Shown piece by piece: positions 1-4,576 of a stretch of 5,587 nt of DNA. The notes beneath the pieces were generated by a model, which was not told the DNA's origin, ran no database searches, and was given only the letters and a program-made list of their open reading frames with translations. The stretch is from Actinomycetota bacterium. GTDB lineage: Bacteria > Actinomycetota > Thermoleophilia > Miltoncostaeales > Miltoncostaeaceae. How positions within the stretch are numbered: the first letter of the stretch is position 1; each line of letters opens with the position of its first letter. Position numbers and translations under genes: made by a program. The stretch lies in NCBI GenBank assembly GCA_947451735.1, contig CANGAY010000069.1, forward strand, positions 1 to 5,587. The letters run 5' to 3'.

Positions 1-690
1 AGCAACGGCGACTTCTACCTCGACACCGCCACCACCACGATCTACGGGCCCAAGGCGAGCGGCACGTGGCCAACGCCGGGTACGGCGCTGATCGGCGCCA
101 CCGGGGCAACGGGCGCCACCGGGCCGACGGGACCCACCGGCCCCACGGGCAGCACCGGTGCCACGGGCGCCACCGGACCCGCGGGTCCCGGCATCGCCCC
201 GGCCTACGGTGACGTGTACAGCACCGTCACGCAGCCGCTGTCATCCGCGAACACCGCCACCGTCATCGCGGTGGATACCCGTGGCAGCACGACCTCCACT
301 TCAGACGTCACGCTGGTCGGCAGCGCACAGACGAGTCGGATGTGCGTGGGGACGGCCGGCACGTACAACGTGCAGTTCTCAGCGCAGGTGCTGAAGACGG
401 GAGGCGGCACCGACACCGTTGACATCTGGCTGCGCGCCGGCACCTGGAACGCGGGCAACACCCCTCCCCTGCCCGACGCTCCCGCATCCGACACGCAGCT
501 CAGCCTGCCGGCCAACCTACCGGAGGTCGCAGCGTGGAACTGGTTCACACCGCTTCTGGCAGGTGACTGCGTGCAGGTGGCGGCCAGTTCGAGCGACGGC
601 ACCGCAAGCGTGGTGTTCCGCGCTGCGGCCACCGGCCCCACGCGACCGTCGACGCCGGGCATCATCCTCACGGTCACGCGCATCGGCTGA
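1..690 (+). CDS. Collagen-like repeat protein with C-terminal beta-sandwich-like domain (5' end outside the window)
   Basis: The frame is open from base 1 to the TGA at 688-690, so at least 229 residues are visible and the start lies upstream. Visible residues 1-31 carry a 'NGDFYLDT...[10 protein letters not shown]' segment, a linker type often seen just before Gly-X-Y tracts in bacterial and phage collagen-like proteins. Residues 32-64 are 11 consecutive Gly-X-Y triplets ([15 protein letters not shown]). The remainder (about 65-229) is Thr/Ser/Val-rich, has alternating hydrophobic residues and holds two cysteines (115 and 190). It ends in a '[19 protein letters not shown]' strand, resembling the C1q/TNF-like or tail-fibre head domains that trimerise such proteins. 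The role is inferred to be a surface or fibre structural protein. No anchor is seen at the C-terminus, and an N-terminal anchor or signal cannot be judged. A phage tail fibre is possible, but no phage gene flanks it here. Confidence 0.8.
   Translation, partial: SNGDFYLDTATTTIYGPKASGTWPTPGTALIGATGATGATGPTGPTGPTGSTGATGATGPAGPGIAPAYGDVYSTVTQPLSSANTATVIAVDTRGSTTSTSDVTLVGSAQTSRMCVGTAGTYNVQFSAQVLKTGGGTDTVDIWLRAGTWNAGNTPPLPDAPASDTQLSLPANLPEVAAWNWFTPLLAGDCVQVAASSSDGTASVVFRAAATGPTRPSTPGIILTVTRIG
94..192 (+). repeat. Gly-X-Y collagen-like triplet tract (11 triplets)
   Basis: Eleven in-frame 9-bp units each encode Gly-X-Y: GAT three times, GPT three times, GST, GAT twice, GPA and GPG. Thr dominates the Y position, where animal collagen has hydroxyproline. 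This is common in bacterial collagen-like proteins and can carry glycans. The tract is short, so it may be only the last part of a longer repeat or a variable-length linker. Near-identical 9-bp units make it prone to slippage. Confidence 0.85.
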
Positions 691-692
691 GC

Positions 693-713
693 GTGTCCCG
701 CATTGCGGGACGC
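693..713 (+). terminator. Hairpin just after the collagen-like gene, terminator-like
   Basis: Bases 693-701 pair with 705-713 (GTGTCCCGC / GCGGGACGC) with one T-G wobble, giving a 9-bp GC-rich stem with an ATT loop. It begins 2 bases past the TGA of the collagen-like gene. No T run follows, so it is a terminator only in the loose sense common in high-GC bacteria. The position, directly after a stop and before the next gene, is the main support. Confidence 0.55.
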
Positions 714-801
714 AGCAGTCCGGAGCGCGGCGCAACGCGGGCGCGGGTCCTATTCTTCGCGACAACCGGCACGAAGTGCCGCCCGGCCCCGGACACCACA
801 C

Positions 802-807
802 AGGAGA
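802..807 (+). promoter_or_regulatory. Ribosome binding site fixing the start at 816
   Basis: AGGAGA is followed by an 8-base spacer and ATG. It is the only good Shine-Dalgarno match in the 125 bases between the collagen-like stop and this start, and it rules out the longer open frame that begins at 693. Confidence 0.8.
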
Positions 808-815
808 CACGCGAC

Positions 816-2162
816 ATGACGACTGAAGCCGACCCCCTCGGGATCGTCTCAGGCGCCCCGATCGGGTTCCAGGATGCGCTCACGTATCCGTACTTCCAGT
901 CGGTGTTCGATCGCAAGTCGCGTCGCGTCGCCCTCGGCATGACGGTGGAGAGCGAGGTGCTCGACTACGCCTCGCCGTACCAGCCCGTGCCGCTGGGCGA
1001 ACTGGAGGAGGCCCTGCTGGTGATGGCCGGCACGGGCCTGAACGGTCTGGCGCTTGCCGACCTCGACCCCAACCGCGGCATGAGCACGCTGGTGCAGTGG
1101 ACCAACCGCACCTGGCCGTCCGCGTGCTCCAACCACGGCACCGAGCTCTTCTGGAGCAACGACGACGGCATGTGGTGGCTCGACATCTTCAAGATGGTTC
1201 CCGAGCCCGGCGAGATCTCCACGCTGTCCGGCCACAGCCTGGAGGAGCAGGGCGCGTTCATCGTCGACCTGTTCCGTCGCGCCAAGGTGAAGCTGCAGGA
1301 CGGCCGCGCCCAGCTGCCCACCACGCTGCCCGGGCTGTTCGACTTCAACCACTGGAATGCCAACAAGCCCGGCACGTCGCTGTTCGTGCCCGTGACGAAC
1401 ATGACGATGGAGTACATCAACGTGCTCTTCATCTACTTCGCGCGCAGCTACGGCTTCTCGATCATCGACGAGCAGCACGGCGGCCGTTCCGCCGGCCTGC
1501 AGAAGTGGATCGACCAGGGCCGCATCAACCCGAACATCCCCATGAACATGTTCGAGCTCGAGCAGCGCGTGCTGTCGATGATGGTCGTGGAGCAGGGCTT
1601 CATCTGCCAGAACATGAATCTGGCGCTGCAGGCGCTGGGCCTGGGCGGCTGGACCTTCACCGGCTACCTGCCCAAGTTCGTGATGGGCGGCGGCGACGTG
1701 CCCGGCCTCGGCTTCCGCTTCAACGAGGCCGCGAACGGCCAGACGTACGCGGCCGGGCGCGACGGGATCTTCGAGGCCTACATCCCGCCGTACTACTCCG
1801 ACATGCACGAGGCCGTGGACGCCTTCATGGCGATGAAGTGGGGCGCCATGGACCCCGAGGTGTCAAAGCCCTACAAGACCGAGCAGCAGAACGAGGCCTT
1901 CGTGAAGGCCATCCCGCGGCCCCACGAGGAGACCGTGGAGATCGTGAAGGACTACTGCCAGTACGTGTGGGACACCTACGGCCGCTTCCCCGCCTACATC
2001 GACCCCATGTTCCAGCGCCTCACCACCCAGGCGCAGCACGTGGACGTGGACTTCTACGACGAGCACTACCCCGATGGCTCGCTGTCGAACCAGCACATCA
2101 ACCACTTCTCGCGCTGGCACCCCGAGATGTGCGACCACGACGGCAAGCCGCCGCGCGCGTGA
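816..2162 (+). CDS. Uncharacterised protein with nitroreductase-like signatures and His-rich C-terminus
   Basis: The ATG at 816 is chosen because AGGAGA (802-807) lies 8 bases upstream; the reading frame continues upstream to 693 but has no ribosome site there. The product has 448 residues and no signal peptide, so it is probably cytoplasmic. Residues 35-41 (SRRVALG) and 57-74 (PVPLGELEEALLVMAGTG) resemble the Arg-rich FMN-phosphate segment and following helix of nitroreductases. Residues 260-284 (QGFICQNMNLALQALGLGG, then WTFTGY) resemble that family's 'aaqNl.LaA.aLGLgg' helix. The middle is Trp/Asn-rich and unfamiliar. The tail (408-441) holds His408, 417, 427, 430, 435, 441 and Cys439, which could bind metal. 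The protein is longer than typical nitroreductases (about 200-250 residues), so FMN binding is inference. It sits 45 bases before the VOC gene on the same strand. The existence of the gene is near certain; the family call is tentative. Confidence 0.85.
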   Translation: MTTEADPLGIVSGAPIGFQDALTYPYFQSVFDRKSRRVALGMTVESEVLDYASPYQPVPLGELEEALLVMAGTGLNGLALADLDPNRGMSTLVQWTNRTWPSACSNHGTELFWSNDDGMWWLDIFKMVPEPGEISTLSGHSLEEQGAFIVDLFRRAKVKLQDGRAQLPTTLPGLFDFNHWNANKPGTSLFVPVTNMTMEYINVLFIYFARSYGFSIIDEQHGGRSAGLQKWIDQGRINPNIPMNMFELEQRVLSMMVVEQGFICQNMNLALQALGLGGWTFTGYLPKFVMGGGDVPGLGFRFNEAANGQTYAAGRDGIFEAYIPPYYSDMHEAVDAFMAMKWGAMDPEVSKPYKTEQQNEAFVKAIPRPHEETVEIVKDYCQYVWDTYGRFPAYIDPMFQRLTTQAQHVDVDFYDEHYPDGSLSNQHINHFSRWHPEMCDHDGKPPRA

Positions 2163-2181
2163 CCTGATGCGTCATGCCCAA

Positions 2182-2201
2182 ATGCTTGCGTGTGCAAGTA
2201 T
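2182..2201. promoter_or_regulatory. 20-bp near-palindrome before the VOC gene, possible repressor operator
   Basis: The sequence ATGCTTGC-GTGT-GCAAGTAT has 8-bp arms (2182-2189 and 2194-2201) with a single mismatch (G2184 against T2199). A perfect CTTGC-N4-GCAAG core lies at 2185-2198. The dyad ends 6 bases before the ATG at 2208. Its right arm includes AAGTAT (2196-2201), which could be a weak -10 element for a leaderless transcript starting at or near 2208. Dyads of this size are typical of MarR-type winged-helix repressors, and binding here would block the promoter or start. No regulator gene is in the window, so the regulator class is inference. An RNA hairpin is less likely because the site sits on the start region. 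Confidence 0.5.
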
Positions 2202-2207
2202 GTGGGC

Positions 2208-3092
2208 ATGAGCACCGCATCCGATCTGTTCACATACGGCCCCGTCCATCTGGACGTGACCGATGAGGCGCGATCACGCGCCTTCTGGGAGGGCGTCGCG
2301 GGCCTGGAGCCCACGCCGCACGATCGCGACGGCGTGGCACTGGGCGCGGGCGACCGCACGTTGGTGGTGCTGCACCCGGGCGCCGCGCGACCGAAGCAGC
2401 CCGGGCACTCCGGGCTGTACCACCTGGCGCTGCACGTGCCCGACGCCGCCGCCTTCGGGCGCACCCTGCTGCGCGTGGCATCGGCGCGCTACCCGCAGGC
2501 GCCCACCGACCACATCACGCACTGGGCCACGTACCTGGACGATCCCGATGGCATCCAACTCGAGGTGGCCTTCGAGACCATCGACCGGGTGGCCCGGTAT
2601 GAGTCGGGCCCCGACTGGCCGGTGATCATCGACAGCGACGGCCGGCAGCGCAATGCGGTTGAGGCGCTCGACGTGGGGCACGTGCTCACGGTCGGCGGCG
2701 ACACCGACCCGTCGCAGCCGATGGCCCCGGGCACCTTCGTGGGGCACCTGCACCTGCACGTGGACGACCTCGCGGCGGCGCAGGACCACTGGGCCGACGT
2801 GGTGGGCATGACCCGCAACGTGGAGGGACCGCGCCTGGGGTTTGCCGACCTCTCGGCCGGCGGCACGTTCCCGCACCGCATGGCGGTGAACACCTGGCAG
2901 CGACCGGGCACGCCTGCGCCCGAGGGCACGGCGGGCATGCGCTACTTCGTCACCGAGTGGCCGTCGCTCGATGCGATGGAAGGGGCCATCGCACGGCTCG
3001 ACGCCGCGGGACACCTGCTGGGGGACTGCGCCGATGGCACCCTCGCCACGGACGGTGCCGGGTCGCGCTTCACCCTGCGGGAAGCGCGGTAA
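2208..3092 (+). CDS. Two-module VOC family protein, CatE-like (extradiol dioxygenase/glyoxalase superfamily)
   Basis: The product has 294 residues, close to the roughly 280-300 of CatE-type catechol 2,3-dioxygenases. Module 1 (about 10-125) has GPVHLDV (His14), GLYHLALHVP (His72) and DH......YLDDPDGIQLE (Asp101-His102, Glu119), the usual order of this family. Module 2 (about 176-291) has VGHLHLHV (His182) and FPHRMAVNTW (His223), matching the place of the HHHLGLN segment in relatives. Its last strand reads GSRFTL, with Thr289 where the metal-binding Glu is expected. Metal is therefore likely held by His14/His72/Glu119. The expected chemistry is ring cleavage of a catechol-like compound, or another metal-dependent reaction; the substrate is unknown. 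The ATG at 2208 is preferred over an in-frame GTG at 2190, which lies inside the palindrome. Neither has a Shine-Dalgarno site, so leaderless translation is plausible. The gene follows the nitroreductase-like gene after 45 bases. Confidence 0.85.
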   Translation: MSTASDLFTYGPVHLDVTDEARSRAFWEGVAGLEPTPHDRDGVALGAGDRTLVVLHPGAARPKQPGHSGLYHLALHVPDAAAFGRTLLRVASARYPQAPTDHITHWATYLDDPDGIQLEVAFETIDRVARYESGPDWPVIIDSDGRQRNAVEALDVGHVLTVGGDTDPSQPMAPGTFVGHLHLHVDDLAAAQDHWADVVGMTRNVEGPRLGFADLSAGGTFPHRMAVNTWQRPGTPAPEGTAGMRYFVTEWPSLDAMEGAIARLDAAGHLLGDCADGTLATDGAGSRFTLREAR

Positions 3093-3094
3093 CC

Positions 3095-3131
3095 CCGCTG
3101 CCGGCGCCCCGCACTGGGACGCCGGCAGCGG
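3095..3131. terminator. Bidirectional terminator hairpin between convergent genes
   Basis: Bases 3095-3106 (CCGCTGCCGGCG) pair perfectly with 3120-3131 (CGCCGGCAGCGG), a 12-bp stem. After one C-A mismatch, three more G-C pairs (3108-3110 with 3116-3118) extend it inward to a short loop. It starts 3 bases after the TAA of the VOC gene and ends 6 bases before the stop of the minus-strand gene, so it can serve both. No clear T run flanks it on either side. Confidence 0.8.
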
Positions 3132-3137
3132 TGATGG

Positions 3138-3518
3138 CTACGGCTTCTTCGGCGTCCTGGGGGCCGGGGTCACCGGCGCCTGTGCGGCCTGTGCCTGAGC
3201 GATGATGCCCTGCACACCCTGAAGGGCGCTCTGCTCCGGAATCCCGAGAATCGGGATGACGGCGCCGGCGATCTCCTTCACCGACGCACCCTGCTGGTGC
3301 GCCGCCACGATCGCCTGGGTCAGCTGCTGCTGCTCCTGCTGACCCTGCAGCTGCACGGCCTGCTGCTCCTTGCCCGTCTGGGCGAGGGTGGCAGTGGCTG
3401 AACGCACCTCGTTCAGGCCGTTGTCCTCGCCGAGCCCGACCCCGAGGGGGATGAGGGCGCAGAGAGCGATGATGATGGTCGCCGCGGCGACCGGAATGAA
3501 CTCACGAAATTTTCCCAT
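3138..3518 (-). CDS. Small membrane-anchored Gln-rich protein, unknown function
   Basis: The product has 126 residues. After a short basic N-terminus (MGKFR), residues 7-30 form one hydrophobic segment (FIPVAAATIIIALCALIPLG...), a signal anchor or uncleaved signal. Residues 37-76 are predicted helical and strongly Gln-rich (QLQGQQEQQQLTQ), compatible with a coiled coil. Residues 77-112 contain 'GASVKEIAGAVIPILGIPEQSALQGVQGII', which looks like a small helical module. The tail is Pro/Ala-rich with a basic end (PRTPKKP). The protein most likely projects from the membrane outward. The ATG has no Shine-Dalgarno match and lies only 10 bases after the stop of the upstream chagasin-like gene, so translational coupling in an operon is likely. 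I do not recognise the family. Confidence 0.75.
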   Translation of the reverse strand: MGKFREFIPVAAATIIIALCALIPLGVGLGEDNGLNEVRSATATLAQTGKEQQAVQLQGQQEQQQLTQAIVAAHQQGASVKEIAGAVIPILGIPEQSALQGVQGIIAQAQAAQAPVTPAPRTPKKP

Positions 3519-3528
3519 GGGCGGAAGG

Positions 3529-3924
3529 CTAGCGGCCGTCCTCGGTGACCGTAATGGCGATTGTCACCGTCTTGGTGGGCGTGGTCGCGCCGGGGGCGAA
3601 GAGCCCCATCACGCCGGACGTCTTCCCCTCGCCCAATCCGAGGATGCGGGCATACACCGTGGTTGGTGCGCCGGGCATGCCCTTCTTCGAAACCACCACC
3701 CGCGGGGTGAGCCCCTTGGCCGTCGGCGACTTGGGCCTCACAGTCCACTTCCACGAATACCCGGTGCCGCCGTTCACCTTGCCCAGCAGCACCTGACGGG
3801 TGGCGCCGGCCTGCAGCACGGTGGCCTTGTTGGTGTTGGGAATCGCCTGCGCCATGGCCATGGGCGCCAGGGCCAGCGGAGCGGCGATTGCAGTGGCGGC
3901 GACGGCCGCGATGATGCGCTTCAC
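3529..3924 (-). CDS. Exported protein resembling chagasin-type (I42) cysteine protease inhibitors
   Basis: The GTG start at 3924 is chosen because GGAGGT (3933-3928) lies just upstream with a short 3-4 base gap, and because it places a basic N-terminus (MKRII) directly before the hydrophobic signal. The frame can extend to an ATG at 3960, which has no ribosome site. The product has 131 residues. Residues 1-27 form a signal peptide with likely cleavage after AMA (25) or AQA (27). The mature part, about 104 residues, matches the size of chagasin domains: VLQAGATRQVLLGKV, then NGGTGYSW (51-58), equivalent to the NPTTGY.W loop. PGAPTTVYARILGLGEG (84-100) takes the place of the G.GG...F segment, and the last strand is TKTVTIAITVTE. 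The usual RPW loop reads APG (110-112). Protease inhibition is inference from these loops. It is the first gene of a pair with the membrane-anchored Gln-rich protein. Confidence 0.75.
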   Translation of the reverse strand: MKRIIAAVAATAIAAPLALAPMAMAQAIPNTNKATVLQAGATRQVLLGKVNGGTGYSWKWTVRPKSPTAKGLTPRVVVSKKGMPGAPTTVYARILGLGEGKTSGVMGLFAPGATTPTKTVTIAITVTEDGR

Positions 3925-3927
3925 GAT

Positions 3928-3933
3928 ACCTCC
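3928..3933 (-). promoter_or_regulatory. Ribosome binding site for the GTG start at 3924
   Basis: On the minus strand the sequence is GGAGGT-ATC-GTG. The spacing is shorter than usual, but it is the only Shine-Dalgarno match near either possible start. It supports the GTG at 3924 rather than the ATG at 3960. Confidence 0.6.
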
Positions 3934-4013
3934 GGGTGAGCGTGTCTGGGGGAGCGGCATGACGGTACCAACGCCCTGACGACCGGCGCTCGCCGCGGGG
4001 CATCGCGGAACGA

Positions 4014-4039
4014 CGAGGGGGGCCCACAGGCCCCCCTCG
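4014..4039 (-). terminator. Strong terminator hairpin after the lipoprotein gene
   Basis: Bases 4014-4024 (CGAGGGGGGCC) pair perfectly with 4029-4039 (GGCCCCCCTCG) around a 4-base loop (CACA), an 11-bp stem. It lies 28 bases past the stop of the minus-strand lipoprotein gene. The minus-strand flank after the stem reads TCGTTCCG, only weakly T-rich. It probably ends the lipoprotein transcript, so the downstream chagasin-like pair would need its own promoter in 3925-4013. Confidence 0.8.
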
Positions 4040-4067
4040 CGCGAACGTCATGCACCCTGCCCCGCGA

Positions 4068-4430
4068 TCACGGGATGTGGGCGCACTCCGACTTGACGGG
4101 GTTGTGCGCGAGGCACTCCTTGCGGGCGGTGGAGAGCCCGGCCTTGGCGGCAGCCGCACCGGCGGCCTCGCCGGCGGCTGCCGCCGCGGCGCCGTTATTC
4201 TGGTTGTTGTTATTCTGGTTGTTGTTGTTCTGATCAACAGTCACCGTGGTGGCCGGAGCCGGGGCCGGGGCCGTGGTGGCCGCGGGTGCAGCGGTCACGG
4301 TCTCCACCGCAGTGGTGGTGGCAGGCGGTGCGGCAGGGGTCGAGCTGTCGCCGCAGCCAGCGGTGCCGATCATGAGGACGCCGGCACCGAGCAAAGCGGT
4401 GATGGCGACTGAAACGGAACGTCGGGACAT
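4068..4430 (-). CDS. Small lipoprotein with Ala/Pro/Thr-rich and Asn/Gln-repeat linker
   Basis: The ATG at 4430 is chosen because AAAGGA (4440-4435) precedes it by 4 bases and the signal peptide starts here. The frame runs on to 4487 without a ribosome site. The product has 120 residues. Residues 1-25 (MSRRSVSVAITALLGAGVLM, then IGTAG) are a lipoprotein signal ending at Cys26 (TAGC; Thr at -3 is slightly unusual). Residues 29-65 are an Ala/Pro/Thr-rich linker. Residues 67-79 are QNNNNQNNNNQNN. Residues 81-98 are nearly all Ala/Gly with Glu and Lys. The end has Cys106 and Cys116 in ARKECLAHNPVKSECAHIP, a possible disulfide loop. The likely role is a lipid-anchored surface protein that displays a small Cys-loop on a flexible stalk. 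The family is not recognised. It is divergent from the iron permease gene and shares an intergenic region with it. Confidence 0.75.
   Translation of the reverse strand: MSRRSVSVAITALLGAGVLMIGTAGCGDSSTPAAPPATTTAVETVTAAPAATTAPAPAPATTVTVDQNNNNQNNNNQNNGAAAAAAGEAAGAAAAKAGLSTARKECLAHNPVKSECAHIP
4194..4232 (-). repeat. 15-bp direct repeats encoding QNNNN
   Basis: Two full 15-bp units and a partial third encode Gln followed by Asn codons. On the plus strand they read CTG followed by GTT or ATT codons. The tract is distinctly AT-richer than its surroundings and is close to perfect, so its copy number may vary by slippage without breaking the frame. Confidence 0.8.
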
Positions 4431-4502
4431 GGGATCCTTTCGCGGGTGAACACGAGGGTCACATTCACCGTACATGCCTCGGGACACGCGGCGCGCGCCA
4501 AT

Positions 4503-4532
4503 CTCTTTCGGCTATGGTCATGACCGAAAGAG
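4503..4532. promoter_or_regulatory. 30-bp interrupted palindrome upstream of the iron permease gene
   Basis: CTCTTTCGG (4503-4511) and CCGAAAGAG (4524-4532) are perfect 9-bp inverted arms. The 12-bp centre holds a smaller inverted ATG-GT-CAT (4514-4521). The dyad ends 44 bases before the TTG start. TATGGT (4513-4518) inside it could be a -10 element, but I see no convincing -35. The dyad does not match the Fur, DtxR/IdeR or Zur consensus sequences I know. A metal-responsive or other operator, or an RNA hairpin in the 5' leader, are both possible. Confidence 0.5.
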
Positions 4533-4562
4533 GGCGACCCGCATTCGCCCTACTCGCACCTC

Positions 4563-4568
4563 GGGGAG
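4563..4568 (+). promoter_or_regulatory. Ribosome binding site fixing the TTG start at 4577
   Basis: GGGGAG is followed by an 8-base spacer and TTG. The upstream in-frame ATG codons at 4514 and 4520 sit inside the palindrome without a ribosome site. They would add 19-21 polar residues before a family-typical N-terminus. Confidence 0.7.
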
Positions 4569-4576
4569 CGCACGAG

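Noticed and set aside
751..756. TATTCT as a -10 promoter element before the gene at 816
   Set aside because: There is no -35 match at suitable spacing, and a single hexamer is not enough support, although a promoter somewhere in 714-801 is likely.
849..1808. Long open frame on the minus strand (319 residues)
   Set aside because: It lies wholly opposite the well-supported gene at 816-2162. Its His/Val/Arg/Glu-rich low-complexity product is what GC-rich third positions give on the reverse strand.
1097..2167. Long plus-strand open frame (356 residues) in another frame
   Set aside because: It overlaps the gene at 816-2162 and encodes an Arg/His/Pro/Ala-rich low-complexity product with no start signal.
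2160..2174. TGAC...GTCA repeat just after the stop of the nitroreductase-like gene
   Set aside because: The arms are only 4 bp and overlap the stop codon. It is far weaker than the dyad at 2182-2201.
3413..4237. Minus-strand open frame of 274 residues across the small envelope genes
   Set aside because: It runs out of frame through two genes that have signal peptides and ribosome sites, crosses the strong hairpin at 4014-4039, and is Arg/Pro/Thr-rich.
4445..4469. GGTGAA-N13-TTCACC inverted repeat upstream of the lipoprotein gene
   Set aside because: The arms are only 6 bp with a long unpaired spacer, so chance is a reasonable explanation. The nearby TACGGT on the minus strand is also too weak to call a promoter.
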